Shown: positions 17,001 through 26,275 of the stretch, piece after piece
How the letters are laid out: the number at the start of each line of letters is the position of its first letter
How positions within the stretch are numbered: the first letter of the stretch is position 1
NCBI GenBank assembly: GCA_049890095.1
Contig: JBMHCD010000008.1
Coordinates: forward strand, 248,001 to 312,000
Origin: JABAYQ01 sp049890095
GTDB lineage: Bacteria > Bacteroidota > Bacteroidia > Flavobacteriales > UBA7312
Length of the DNA: 64,000 nucleotides
Reading direction: 5' to 3'
The notes under the pieces: generated by a model
The model's input: the letters and a program-made list of their open reading frames with translations, nothing else
Database searches by the model: none
What the model was told of the DNA's origin: nothing
Made by a program: the position numbers and the translations under genes

Positions 17001-17720
17001 ATGTTAAGAAAAATAAAAGTTTGCTTATCTCCTGCACTTTTTGACATTTATTCTGATCGAAAAAGTATAGTCGTAGTTGTAGATATTTTAAGAGCTACTT
17101 CTGCAATGTGTGTTGCATTTGATAGAGGTGTTGAAAAAATAGTTCCAGTTTCGACAGTTGAAGAAGCATTAGATTACAAAAATAAAGACAATTATATTTT
17201 AGCTGCTGAGCGGAATGGTAAAATAGTTTCAGGTTTTGATTTTGGTAATTCACCATTATTATATTTAAAAGAAAACTTAACAAATAAATCGTTGGTTGTA
17301 ACTACAACTAATGGAACTAAAGCTATAAATATTGCCAAAATTGATCATGAAGTTGTTATAGGTTCTTTTTTAAATATTGATAGTTTAACCAATTTTTTAA
17401 TTGAAAAAGATAAAGATATCATTATTCTTTGTGCAGGATGGAAAAATGATTTTTGTATTGAGGATACAATGTTTGCAGGAGCTTTAATTGAAAACTTACT
17501 TTTAAGTAATAAATTTGACTCTAATTCGGACGCCGCAAACATTTCTAAATTAATTTATAAGGAAGCAAAAGATGATATGTTTAAATTTCTTGAAAACTCA
17601 CAGCATAGGGTTCGTTTGTCAGAATTAAAAATTGAAGATGATGTACGTTTTTGTCTTTTAAGAAATAAAACAAACTTAATACCATACTATAATAAAAACT
17701 ACTTATCCATTAAAAAATGA
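17001..17720 (+). CDS. comB: 2-phosphosulfolactate phosphatase family protein (ComB)
   Basis: Mg-dependent phosphatase fold of 239 residues. It carries the ComB signatures VVVDILRATSAM (25-36), AAERNGK (68-74) and VVTTTNGTKAI (99-109), plus CAGWKNDFCIEDTMFAGAL. In methanogens ComB hydrolyses 2-phosphosulfolactate on the way to coenzyme M. In Bacteroidota, which do not make coenzyme M, the role is not established and could be sulfolactate metabolism. It lies 2 bases after gcvT, and its stop overlaps the start of the pseudogene at 17717 by 4 bases. Confidence 0.88.
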   Translation: MLRKIKVCLSPALFDIYSDRKSIVVVVDILRATSAMCVAFDRGVEKIVPVSTVEEALDYKNKDNYILAAERNGKIVSGFDFGNSPLLYLKENLTNKSLVVTTTNGTKAINIAKIDHEVVIGSFLNIDSLTNFLIEKDKDIIILCAGWKNDFCIEDTMFAGALIENLLLSNKFDSNSDAANISKLIYKEAKDDMFKFLENSQHRVRLSELKIEDDVRFCLLRNKTNLIPYYNKNYLSIKK

Positions 17721-18602
17721 GATCTAAATTATTGTTAGTAATAGCATTTATAATTACTAACATTACTTTTTCTTTTACATGGGGTTTTTTTGCACATAAG
17801 AAAATAAATAAGCAAGCTGTTTATTTGTTACCTGAAAGCATGAATTCTTTTTTTCTTAAATACATTGTCAGTCTAGAGGAGAAGTCAGTTGATGCGGACA
17901 AAAGAAGATATTCTGATGAAAATGAGGCCTCAAAACACTATATCGACATAGATCATTATAGTGTAGATTCTCCATTTGTTGTAATGCCAAGGAATAAAGA
18001 AATTGCAATAGAAAAATATTCTTTAGACACTCTTGTTCAATATGGGATATTGCCTTAGCATATAAATGAAAGTTTCTTCAGGCTTGTTGATGCTATGAAA
18101 AATAATAAATCTGAGCAAATTTTATTTATTTGTTCTGATTTAGGTCATTACATAGCCGATGCAAATGTTCCATTACATACAACAATAAACTATGATGGTC
18201 AATTGACTGGTCAAAAAGGAATACATGCTTTTTGGGAATCTCGTTTGCCAGAGCTTTTTTCTAGCGAGTATAATTTTTTTGCCTAAAGCAAAGTATTTAT
18301 ATAATGTGCTCGATGAAGTTTGGCTTGCAATCAAACTAAGTCATATGGCTAAAGAATCTGTTTTATTAATAGAAAAAAAATTAAGTGAAGTATATCCAAC
18401 TGATCAAAAATATAGTTTTGAAGAAAAAGGAAATCACTCTAGATCTGTATATTCGGAACAATATTCATTAGAATATCATAATATGCTAGGTGGTATGGTT
18501 GAACGTCAGATGAGAAGATCAATACATTTAATAAGTTCAATATGGTATACTGCATGGGTGGATGCAGGGCAGCCAGACACTAAAAAATGGATAATCCACT
18601 GA
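17717..18602 (+). pseudogene. Zinc-dependent phospholipase C-like gene broken by a stop and a frameshift
   Basis: Read through, this is a protein of about 295 residues of the zinc-dependent phospholipase C/S1-P1 nuclease-like group: signal peptide, a Trp and His near the mature N-terminus (TWGFFAHKK), YIDIDHY, DLGHYIADANVPLHTT and GIHAFWESRLPELF. These zinc-ligand regions are intact. A TAG at 18056-18058, at a point where LPW would be expected, stops the frame; the following HINESFFRLVDAM is still in frame. At the T7 run 18274-18280 one extra base shifts the frame, and the C-terminal third continues from about 18282 (PKAKYLYN to PDTKKWIIH). Two independent lesions favour a recent pseudogene over a single sequencing error. 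Confidence 0.85.
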
Positions 18603-18605
18603 TTA

Positions 18606-19490
18606 TTAGAAGTGTAACGATAAACCTACAGAAAAATTAATTCCAGAAGATTTCATGTCTAATGAAGTTGTTTGTTCACCCATATCTGAAATACCAAGAA
18701 TTGGATGTGTAACTGATTCGACTAATTTAGAGTTGTAATCTGCTAAAAAGTAACTAAACTGTGGTTCTAAGTAAAAGTTTTTAGAAATATTCAAAGTATA
18801 TCCTAATCCAACATTAATTTTACTTGTAGTAATGTCTGTTATTGTAGAATTTCCTCCAACATTTTCGCTCATTGTTTCTGTTCCAAACCCTAATGTATAG
18901 GAGCCATCCAAGAAAAAGTTATTACCATTTTTTAGTGTATAATAATAACGAACAAAAGGAGCTATATTTATCATTGATAGGTCAGTAGTTAAAGTATTAT
19001 TGACTGATCCAGCAATTAAATAATATAATTCGTAATATCTATTTGCATAGGTTGATCCTGCAGATTCCACGTTTGGCAATCCGTTAAACCAAACTCCCAT
19101 TAGAGAGTCGGACAAGTCGGCATTTGTTATCTTAGAGTCTTCACTTGTTTTAAATGAGGTTGAGTGAGAATGGTATCCAAATCCAATACCAGCTTGAAAA
19201 TTTTTCTCTATGAAGTAACCGGTTCTAAAGTTGAAATCTATTTCGGTAGATTTATCCTCAACTAAATTGTAAGTATATGGAAAAAGAAAGTCTAAATTTA
19301 AAGAATCTGTCGCACCAACTAAGGTATCACTAAAACCAGTGAAGGTTACATCAATTGTACGTTCCGATCCAGTACTTGAATTGAATCCAAGGTTTGTACT
19401 AGATGCTCCAAGATACCAAGAACCTTTTTTGTGTTGTGCAAATGAACTTAAGCTTATTAAAATTGCAATAATTAGACCTATATTTTTCAT
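18606..19490 (-). CDS. Outer-membrane beta-barrel protein
   Basis: A 294-residue protein with a signal peptide (IGLIIAILISLSSFAQH) and alternating amphipathic strands such as GYFIEKNFQAGIGFGYH, APFVRYYYTLKN, FFLDGSYTLGFG, INVGLGYTLNISKNFYLEPQFSYF and a final INFSVGLSLHF ending in Phe. This is the pattern of a small OmpA/OMP_b-brl-type barrel inserted by the BAM complex. Function cannot be inferred; such proteins are usually porin-like or structural. It is convergent with the pseudogene (3 bases apart) and separated from dnaN by 40 bases. Confidence 0.8.
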   Translation of the reverse strand: MKNIGLIIAILISLSSFAQHKKGSWYLGASSTNLGFNSSTGSERTIDVTFTGFSDTLVGATDSLNLDFLFPYTYNLVEDKSTEIDFNFRTGYFIEKNFQAGIGFGYHSHSTSFKTSEDSKITNADLSDSLMGVWFNGLPNVESAGSTYANRYYELYYLIAGSVNNTLTTDLSMINIAPFVRYYYTLKNGNNFFLDGSYTLGFGTETMSENVGGNSTITDITTSKINVGLGYTLNISKNFYLEPQFSYFLADYNSKLVESVTHPILGISDMGEQTTSLDMKSSGINFSVGLSLHF

Positions 19491-19530
19491 AATTAAAATT
19501 TATTTGATGCGAATATACTTAAAAATAAAA

Positions 19531-20652
19531 TTATTGATTAAGCATAACTGGCATTACTAACATTAAAATATTTTCTCCATCTTTAGTGTTATCTTGTGGA
19601 ATTAGTAAACCAGCTCTGTTTGGTGCACTCATTTCTAAGTTTATCTGTTCAGATTCTAAATTATTTAACATTTCTAACAAAAAACGAGAGTTAAATCCAA
19701 TTTCTAAATCTTCACCATTGTATTGACAAGTTAATCTTTCGTGAGCTTCATTTGAAAAATCAATATCTTCTGACGAAATGCTTAATTCTGTACCAGCAAT
19801 TTTTAGGCGTATTTGATGAGTTGTTTTATTCGCAAATATGGCAACCCTTCTAATAGAATTGTAAAAGGATAACCTATCGATTGTCATTACATTTGGATTT
19901 TCTTTTGGAATTACCGCATCGTAATTTGGATATTTTCCGTCAATTAATCTGCAAATTAGTTCTATATCGTCAAACTCAAAATATGCGTTTGTTGAATTGT
20001 ATTCTAATTTAACATCACAATCATTAGTTAAGTTATTTTTTAAAAGTGTTAATGGTTTTTTAGGTAAAATGAATGATGTCGGTTCTAATGTACTAGCGTC
20101 AGTTCTTTGATATTTGACTAATTTGTGAGCATCTGTAGCAACGAAAGTGCAATTTTCTTCGGAAAGTTCACAAAAAACACCAGACATAATTGGACGTAAT
20201 TCATCATTTCCTGTAGCAAAAATGGTGTTGTTGATTGCATCTGCAAGTATAGAAGATTTTATAACGGTTGAAGAAGATGAACTCATCGAAGGAGTTTTAG
20301 GAAATTCCTCTCCATTTTGTCCTGCTAACTTATATTTTCCGTTTTCTGATCCAATCTCAATTGCATATGTTTCTTCATTTACCAAAAAAGTAAGTGGTTG
20401 ATCAGAGAATGTTTTTAAAGTTTCTATAAGTAGTTTTGCTGGAATAGCTATCTTCCCATCACTGTCAGCATTAGAATCTGCAACTTTAGTTTTCATTGTT
20501 GTTTCAAGATCCGAGGCAGAAACGGTAAGAGAATTTTCTGATATTTCAAAAAGAAAATTATCGAGAATTGGTAGGGTGTTACTAGAATTTAAAACTCCAC
20601 TTATGGATTGTAATTGTTTTAAAAGCTGAGAACTAGATACTATAAATTTCAT
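19531..20652 (-). CDS. dnaN: DNA polymerase III beta subunit (sliding clamp)
   Basis: Ring-shaped processivity clamp of the replicase. From ATG 20652 the protein has 373 residues and begins MKFIVSSSQLLKQLQ. A longer frame starting nine codons upstream adds MLQHLIFSL, which does not fit the family. The three clamp domains are seen through ASDLETTMKT, TDAHKLVKYQRT, IDGKYPNYDAVIP and the C-terminal LVMPVMLNQ (normally M-P-M-R-L at the end). A TATATTTG box lies 24 bases upstream, so it appears to have its own promoter although it follows the gld cluster. dnaA is 33 kb away. Confidence 0.96.
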   Translation of the reverse strand: MKFIVSSSQLLKQLQSISGVLNSSNTLPILDNFLFEISENSLTVSASDLETTMKTKVADSNADSDGKIAIPAKLLIETLKTFSDQPLTFLVNEETYAIEIGSENGKYKLAGQNGEEFPKTPSMSSSSSTVIKSSILADAINNTIFATGNDELRPIMSGVFCELSEENCTFVATDAHKLVKYQRTDASTLEPTSFILPKKPLTLLKNNLTNDCDVKLEYNSTNAYFEFDDIELICRLIDGKYPNYDAVIPKENPNVMTIDRLSFYNSIRRVAIFANKTTHQIRLKIAGTELSISSEDIDFSNEAHERLTCQYNGEDLEIGFNSRFLLEMLNNLESEQINLEMSAPNRAGLLIPQDNTKDGENILMLVMPVMLNQ

Positions 20653-20676
20653 TAAACTAAATATTAAATGTTGTAA

Positions 20677-20684
20677 CAAATATA
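20677..20684 (-). promoter_or_regulatory. -7 promoter box of dnaN
   Basis: Minus-strand TATATTTG, exact TAnnTTTG match, 24 bases before the dnaN ATG chosen here. It supports the shorter start. Confidence 0.5.
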
Positions 20685-20720
20685 TATTTTTTACTCTAGC
20701 AAGTTTATTATATTTATTAA

Positions 20721-21719
20721 CTACTTTTCAACAGGAATTTTTGTTGGATTTAATAGCAACTTGTTGAAAATAAAAAATTGGATTAAAACGAATTCAGAGT
20801 TAATCAATGCAAATAATCTATCTGGGTCATATTTTAATTTTTCTCCATATTGATCCAAATACTCGTCTCTTTTTGGTAGTTTGTGGAAAGTCTTAAATTC
20901 AATTTCTTTTTTATCAGATTTTATTTTAATAGTATGAAAATTTGGACTGTTTACTATAGAATCTTTTGCTGAAAAATCATTCATAAAACCCTCACAGCTA
21001 ATTTTATTAAAATAATCAAAATACTGTTTTCCAAATTCATTATTTATTATGAATGATTTGTTATTGTATGCTAAGATGTATTGTTCTGTTGTATCTTTTT
21101 TTATGGAATAAGACAAATTTTCATTTTCATGATTAATAATTTTTACTGAATTTATTGTGTTGGGATCGAATTCTAAAATAACTCTATCTTTCCACAATTC
21201 TTCGTCAACTGTTGATCCGTCAATATTATATCTAGGAGCTAAAAAACCATTAAAGCCTGGAATATACATGACAAAAGGTTTGGATGAGTTTTCTAATAAC
21301 ATAAAGCTACCAATCATATTCGCAGCTGGTTCGCCAACATAATACGTTTTAAAAGCTTTATTTTCATTTTTTGTATAAATCTCTACTTTAATGCCTTTTG
21401 ATGCCAGTTTTTTGACTACACTATTGTGTAACGAGTTGCTAACTGGATAGTTAACCTCTATCTCATGAATAGTTGATAATAATGTGGAAATAGCATCAGG
21501 TCGTGCTTTGTGCTTATTGTTAACTAACCATCCACTTTCAGCTTTGTTAATATATACAGAATTACCAAATTTATCGGCAAAAAATACTTTTGTGATTAAA
21601 GAAGTGTCTTTTACAGAAAAGTCACTCAATTCTTGTTTTATTGTGGTTGTGTGTCTGCCAAAATATAATATAGTTGCAATGGTGCTGAGAACTACTATAA
21701 TAATCAGATATTTTTTCAT
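20721..21719 (-). CDS. DUF4340-type protein linked to GldG
   Basis: A 332-residue protein with one N-terminal membrane anchor (YLIIIVVLSTIATILYFG) and a periplasmic domain. It begins LSDFSVKDTSLITKVFFADKFGNSVYI and includes WLVNNKHKARPDAI and TYYVGEPAANMIGSFM, which matches the DUF4340 pattern. These proteins regularly follow GldG-like (auxiliary ABC) genes and are thought to act with them. The start overlaps the gldG stop by 4 bases. The exact role in gliding or transport is not known. Confidence 0.75.
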   Translation of the reverse strand: MKKYLIIIVVLSTIATILYFGRHTTTIKQELSDFSVKDTSLITKVFFADKFGNSVYINKAESGWLVNNKHKARPDAISTLLSTIHEIEVNYPVSNSLHNSVVKKLASKGIKVEIYTKNENKAFKTYYVGEPAANMIGSFMLLENSSKPFVMYIPGFNGFLAPRYNIDGSTVDEELWKDRVILEFDPNTINSVKIINHENENLSYSIKKDTTEQYILAYNNKSFIINNEFGKQYFDYFNKISCEGFMNDFSAKDSIVNSPNFHTIKIKSDKKEIEFKTFHKLPKRDEYLDQYGEKLKYDPDRLFALINSEFVLIQFFIFNKLLLNPTKIPVEK

Positions 21720-23434
21720 TTGTATTTATTTTTTCTGTAAGTAATCATTGAAAATGATAATAAAGCGATTAATCCTAATGGAAATATAAGATTAATAAGT
21801 TGCCATTTAAGTTTGTCAGTGCTTATTATTGCTTTATTTAAAAGTCTAATTTTAAATTGTTTAGTATTAATCTTAATTAAGTCTTCATTTCCAAGTAAAT
21901 GGTGCATACTATTTATAATGAAATCCTTATTACCCTCATATTGAACCTTATTGAAATGGTTGTATCCTAGAGGGTATGAGTTTCCATTTTTAGAGACATG
22001 GTTTTTGATTATATCTCCATCGCTAACGACAATCATTTTATTTTCTACACTATTCTCTAAAAATGGAATATTAGGTGTTTTTGGTGTTAGTCTGTTTTGA
22101 AATGTAGATGTGAAAGATCCTTCTAAAAGAATTGCTGAAATTTTAAGCCCCGAGTTGTAATTTTCAATATTTGGAGGATCTCCTAAAATGTTAAGACTAA
22201 CTCTATGAGGAGATTTAACAATCTTACTGTAAGGAGAACAAAATAACAATGGTGTCTTTTGTATGTTTTTAGATTTAATAGTGTCAATTGTGCTTACAAA
22301 TGAAGATTTTATTGCATCTAAATTTTTTACAATTGGATGATTGTTTTTTGGGATAAAAAGTGGGTTATATAACCAAGGAAATAATCTTTTTTGTGGCACA
22401 TCTCCTTCAAAACCAACTACAATCGGAATTTGATCTGCTTGAATATCCATTATTAAGTCAGAATTTATTCTAACACCATATTTAAAAAGCATATCATCCA
22501 AATTTAAATTATTTGGCAAAGAGGTTGAAAATGCAACATTATTTCTTAAACTATCCATATCCATAGCAACACCATCTATAAACCACATAACTTTGCCACC
22601 ATTCATTATAAATTGATCAATAATAAATTTATCTAACTCATTAAAACTTGAAGTAGGCTTTGCTATAATTAAGGCATCAAAAGATTGTATGTTTTTTAAT
22701 TGTTTGCTTATATCTGGATTTCCATCTTTATCGATCTCATAAGACTTTAAATCAAATTCTTCAACAGAAAAAAATTCAGATAAAGAATTGTAATTTACTC
22801 CAAGTGAGTTGGTTATGTCAGAAGTGTATGGGCTTGAAAGTTGGTTATTTCCCTTAAGGAATGCTATTTTTTTTGTCTTTTCAGAAAATAATTTAAAAAA
22901 TGCTTTAGAAAATTCAAATTCTAAATTCTCAATTGAATTGTTTAAAACAATCTCCGGATTTGAACCAAACTGACTCTGCAAAAAATTAAATGAAATAGCT
23001 TTGTTTTTGTAATTAATGATAGCTCCAGGAAATATGATTTTTTGACTATTTCTGTCGTTTTCTTTAATTTCAAGATTTGTGGGTTTAAGACCAGACTCGA
23101 CAAGTTGTTTATAAAGATTATTTCTACTTTTTTGATTTCTATCACTAGGGTCGATGAACTCAAACTCTATCAAATCATTATGAATTTTAAATTCTTGTAA
23201 AAGATTATAACAAGCATTTCTTAATTGAACAAAACCAGCAGGGAAATCACCCTCTAAATAAACTTTAATAAAAACTATATCATCTACCTTATTTAATAGC
23301 TCGATTGTTTCATCATTAATAGAATACTTTTTATCTTCAGTAAGATCTATTCTAAAATAAAGATAGCCCGAAATAATATTCAATAGAATTAAAATAAATA
23401 TAGAATATGTAATATTTGTAGATTTCTTAATCAT
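21716..23434 (-). CDS. gldG: Gliding-motility ABC transporter auxiliary protein GldG
   Basis: A 572-residue protein with one N-terminal (about 10-28) and one C-terminal (about 545-562) membrane segment bracketing a large periplasmic domain of the ABC_transp_aux type (LTEDKKYSINDET near the start, WFIDGVAMDMDSL in the middle). In Flavobacterium, GldG with GldF and GldA forms an ABC transporter linked to gliding motility. It overlaps gldF by 4 bases. No gldA ATPase gene is in the cluster, as is usual. The second DUF4340 gene downstream completes the set. Confidence 0.9.
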   Translation of the reverse strand: MIKKSTNITYSIFILILLNIISGYLYFRIDLTEDKKYSINDETIELLNKVDDIVFIKVYLEGDFPAGFVQLRNACYNLLQEFKIHNDLIEFEFIDPSDRNQKSRNNLYKQLVESGLKPTNLEIKENDRNSQKIIFPGAIINYKNKAISFNFLQSQFGSNPEIVLNNSIENLEFEFSKAFFKLFSEKTKKIAFLKGNNQLSSPYTSDITNSLGVNYNSLSEFFSVEEFDLKSYEIDKDGNPDISKQLKNIQSFDALIIAKPTSSFNELDKFIIDQFIMNGGKVMWFIDGVAMDMDSLRNNVAFSTSLPNNLNLDDMLFKYGVRINSDLIMDIQADQIPIVVGFEGDVPQKRLFPWLYNPLFIPKNNHPIVKNLDAIKSSFVSTIDTIKSKNIQKTPLLFCSPYSKIVKSPHRVSLNILGDPPNIENYNSGLKISAILLEGSFTSTFQNRLTPKTPNIPFLENSVENKMIVVSDGDIIKNHVSKNGNSYPLGYNHFNKVQYEGNKDFIINSMHHLLGNEDLIKINTKQFKIRLLNKAIISTDKLKWQLINLIFPLGLIALLSFSMITYRKNKYK

Positions 23435-24165
23435 AACGAGCTACTTTTTTCAATTCTTTGTTTAGTCAATAAAATAAATAAAACATTTATGGATATAAAG
23501 TATAAAACATCTCTCGAATCAATTATTCCTTTACTCATTGAGTTGTAGTGATAATTCAAGCTTAAATAGTTTATAAATAGATTAATTTTTCCATCTTGAA
23601 ATAATTCAGCAATAAATTCTAATCCATATAATAAAAAAGCGGATATTAAGATAGTAGTGACAAAAGCAATAATTTGATTTTTACTTGTTGACGAGGCAAA
23701 AGTACCTATTGAAACAAATGTAATGGCTAATAAAAAAAGACCTATATATGATCCAATAATGCCTCCATTATCTACATTACCAACTATCTCAGAAAGATTA
23801 TAAATACTAAAGTAATAAACCAAAGTTGGTATAATTGCCACAAAAATTAATATAACTCCAGATAGATATTTAGATATTACCACTTCAAAAGAAGAAAGAG
23901 GTTTTGTTAATAGAGTTTCAATTGTTCCATCTCTATATTCATCTGAGAATAATTTCATTGTTAGTGCTGGTATAAAAACTAAAAACAAAATAGGGGAAAT
24001 TAAAAATAGACCATCTAATTGAGCGTATTCAGAATCAATGATATTGAAAGTACCTGGGAATAACCATAAAATAGTACCGTTTAATGCAAGATAAACAACT
24101 AATATTAAGACGCCTGAAGGATGGCATATAAACGAATTAATTTCTTTTTTTAATAATGTTAGCAT
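23431..24165 (-). CDS. gldF: Gliding-motility ABC transporter permease GldF
   Basis: A 244-residue inner-membrane protein with about six helices, of the ABC-2 permease type. The motif KLFSDEYRDGTIETLLTKPLSSFEVVISKYLSG (residues about 66-100) is the classical signature of ABC-2/GldF permeases. It should pair with a GldA ATPase encoded elsewhere and with GldG directly downstream. It is preceded by the small ABM-domain gene with a 2-base gap, so the two are likely co-transcribed. Presence of gldF/gldG suggests gliding ability, though some non-gliding relatives also keep these genes. Confidence 0.9.
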   Translation of the reverse strand: MLTLLKKEINSFICHPSGVLILVVYLALNGTILWLFPGTFNIIDSEYAQLDGLFLISPILFLVFIPALTMKLFSDEYRDGTIETLLTKPLSSFEVVISKYLSGVILIFVAIIPTLVYYFSIYNLSEIVGNVDNGGIIGSYIGLFLLAITFVSIGTFASSTSKNQIIAFVTTILISAFLLYGLEFIAELFQDGKINLFINYLSLNYHYNSMSKGIIDSRDVLYFISINVLFILLTKQRIEKSSSL

Positions 24166-24167
24166 AA

Positions 24168-24446
24168 TTAGATAATTTCGTTAAGACTCCAAGCCTCAGG
24201 TTTTTTGCTGAAAAAAGTTTTTGCTTTAGTCCATGTTTCTTTAAAAAAATGAGATTTTCTATATCTTTCTAAATCCTCTTTTCTTTTCCAGCTACTGTAG
24301 GTGAAAAAAATATTTTTGTTGTGTAATATGGTTAAGGATTCACAGCCATTAGTAGATAGTATTTTTGATTTGTTTTGTTTTAGGAAAAAGATAAACTCTG
24401 TTGTTTTATTCTCCATTATCTCCATTTTTACAACTCTTTTAATCAT
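24168..24446 (-). CDS. Small antibiotic-biosynthesis-monooxygenase (ABM) fold protein
   Basis: A 92-residue single-domain dimeric alpha-beta barrel (ABM) protein. The pattern MIKRVVKMEI at the start, a central FFTYSSWKRKEDLERYRKS and HFFKETWTKAKTFF fit this fold, which includes quinol monooxygenases and heme-degrading enzymes as well as non-catalytic members. Start taken at ATG 24446; a longer TTG start nine bases upstream would extend the overlap with the SAM hydrolase gene. It overlaps that gene by 8 bases and precedes gldF by 2. Substrate unknown. Confidence 0.7.
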   Translation of the reverse strand: MIKRVVKMEIMENKTTEFIFFLKQNKSKILSTNGCESLTILHNKNIFFTYSSWKRKEDLERYRKSHFFKETWTKAKTFFSKKPEAWSLNEII

Positions 24447-25227
24447 TAAACTCAATTCTTAATATATCATTAACAGAAATACCCATTAGATTTGCAGCAG
24501 ATCCTTGATTTAAAGAAATCGAAAGCAAATCTGTAGAAATAAAAATAGCAATAGCTTCACCTGGTGGTACTTGATTGTATTTGTTGTATATTTTGTCTAT
24601 TATGTAATAATTTTTATTTCCAACAAAAATTTTAAAACTTCTTCCTTTAGCAACATCTTTAATCAATGTTTTCTTGATGTTAGTTATTGCATTACCATAA
24701 TTATCAATGTGTATAACACTACCTCTGATTACATCTTTATCAAATAATGGTTGAAAATTAGAATTGTATATGTCAAATTTCTCTTTTGTATTTCCAATTA
24801 ATTCTAATGTTCCACCTCTAGCAATATGACAAGCAGCCTTTACAAAAATATCTTTTGTCGGAAAATTTTTATTATCACTATCACTCATTATATTTAGATC
24901 AACAATTTTATCAGGTTTTAAATCAAGCACCAAAGATAATAATCCGTTATCAGCACAAATGAAGTAATGCCCATCTGCAAAAACAGCAATGTGAGATATT
25001 TTATCATCAGACTCTGCGTTAATACCAATAATATGTATGGTTCCAGATGGAAATTCTTTGTAAGAATTTTTGATAACAAAAGCGGCGTGTCTTAAATTGA
25101 ATGGTGGTATATTGTGAGAAATATCAACAATCTGAACATCTTTTAGCTGACGTAATATGGTTGCTTTTACACTACCCACATAATGGTCTTTAGTTCCTAG
25201 GTCAGTTGTTAATGTTATAAACGACAT
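24439..25227 (-). CDS. SAM hydroxide adenosyltransferase (DUF62/SAM hydrolase)
   Basis: A 262-residue member of the SAM-dependent chlorinase/fluorinase-like family. The bacterial housekeeping members hydrolyse S-adenosylmethionine to adenosine and methionine. Landmarks are TLTTDLGTKDHYVGSVK at the N-terminus (the Asp that binds ribose), DISHNIPPF (normally D.tH.i.p.) , FADGHYFICADNGLL and IHIDNYGNAITNI. No chlorinase-specific loop is recognisable. It heads the ABM-gldF-gldG-DUF4340 group and has a TATTTTTG box 20 bases upstream. Biological reason for its position next to gld genes is unknown. Confidence 0.85.
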   Translation of the reverse strand: MSFITLTTDLGTKDHYVGSVKATILRQLKDVQIVDISHNIPPFNLRHAAFVIKNSYKEFPSGTIHIIGINAESDDKISHIAVFADGHYFICADNGLLSLVLDLKPDKIVDLNIMSDSDNKNFPTKDIFVKAACHIARGGTLELIGNTKEKFDIYNSNFQPLFDKDVIRGSVIHIDNYGNAITNIKKTLIKDVAKGRSFKIFVGNKNYYIIDKIYNKYNQVPPGEAIAIFISTDLLSISLNQGSAANLMGISVNDILRIEFND

Positions 25228-25247
25228 AATATTAAAGCTTATTTGGC

Positions 25248-25255
25248 CAAAAATA
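25248..25255 (-). promoter_or_regulatory. -7 promoter box of the SAM hydrolase-gldFG group
   Basis: Minus-strand TATTTTTG, exact TAnnTTTG match, 20 bases before the ATG at 25227. The divergent phoH gene has only an imperfect box (TAAATTTC at 25310). Confidence 0.45.
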
Positions 25256-25330
25256 TTTTAAAAAGTTGTTATTTTGTGATTCAAAAATAAGTATAATTTT
25301 TAGTGAAAGTAAATTTCGCGTTGATATAAT

Positions 25331-26269
25331 ATGATTGAAAAAGTTATAGAGTTAAATAATATTAATCCAGTAAATATTTATGGGGTTAATAACAAAAAAC
25401 TTGACCTTATAAGAAGTTATTTTCCTAAGTTAAAAATTATTGCAAGAGGATCTGTTTTAAAAATAATGGGAGAGGAGGACGTTATTTTGTTTTTTGAACA
25501 AAAAATAGAAATTATACTTAAGCACTTTTCTAAGTATCAGAGGTTGTCTAAAAGTAATATAGAGCGAATAATGATTGACGATGAAAGTGTAATAGCTGGA
25601 AATGATGATGTTTTAGTTCATGGAACTTTTGGTAGGTTAATTAAAGCAAGGACTTCCAATCAAAGAAAAATGGTAATAGAGTCGGATAAAAACGATATGT
25701 TGTTTGCAATTGGACCAGCTGGAACTGGAAAAACATATACAGCTGTTGCTATTGCCGTTAGAGCATTAAAAAATAAAGAGGTTAAAAAAATTGTTTTAAC
25801 TAGGCCTGCGGTTGAAGCAGGAGAAAATTTAGGGTTTTTACCTGGAGATTTAAAAGAAAAATTAGACCCATATTTGCAACCTCTTTATGATGCATTAAGA
25901 GATATGATTCCATCTGAGAAATTATCAGAATATATAGAAACAAATGTTGTTCAGATAGCTCCTTTAGCATTTATGAGAGGTAGAACACTTGACAATGCAT
26001 TTGTTTTGTTAGATGAAGCTCAAAATTCTACCAAACATCAAATGAAAATGTTTTTGACTAGAATGGGAAAATCTGCAAAATTTATTATCACAGGAGATGA
26101 AACACAAATAGATTTACCTCCAAAACAACCTTCAGGATTGCTTGAAGCTCTAAAAGTGTTAAAAGGAATAAAGGAGATAAGTATTGTGAAATTGGACGAA
26201 AAAGATGTAATTAGACACGAATTAGTAAAAAAAATAATAACTGCGTATAAATCAAATCTTAATAAATAA
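25331..26269 (+). CDS. PhoH family ATPase
   Basis: Cytoplasmic P-loop protein of 312 residues of the PhoH/PhoH2 superfamily 1 helicase-like group. Walker A is GPAGTGKTYTA (128-138) and Walker B is VLLDEAQN (225-232). TRPAVEAGENLGFLPGD (157-173) and the GDETQIDLP block are typical. The N-terminal 90 residues form the KH-like region found in this family. PhoH proteins are linked to RNA metabolism and phosphate starvation, but the biochemical role is not settled. It is followed after 6 bases by purC. Confidence 0.93.
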   Translation: MIEKVIELNNINPVNIYGVNNKKLDLIRSYFPKLKIIARGSVLKIMGEEDVILFFEQKIEIILKHFSKYQRLSKSNIERIMIDDESVIAGNDDVLVHGTFGRLIKARTSNQRKMVIESDKNDMLFAIGPAGTGKTYTAVAIAVRALKNKEVKKIVLTRPAVEAGENLGFLPGDLKEKLDPYLQPLYDALRDMIPSEKLSEYIETNVVQIAPLAFMRGRTLDNAFVLLDEAQNSTKHQMKMFLTRMGKSAKFIITGDETQIDLPPKQPSGLLEALKVLKGIKEISIVKLDEKDVIRHELVKKIITAYKSNLNK

Positions 26270-26275
26270 GTAATA

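Noticed and set aside
18274..18280. T7 run as a programmed frameshift or phase-variation site
   Set aside because: The same gene also has an upstream in-frame TAG, so slippage alone would not restore the protein; ordinary decay is simpler.
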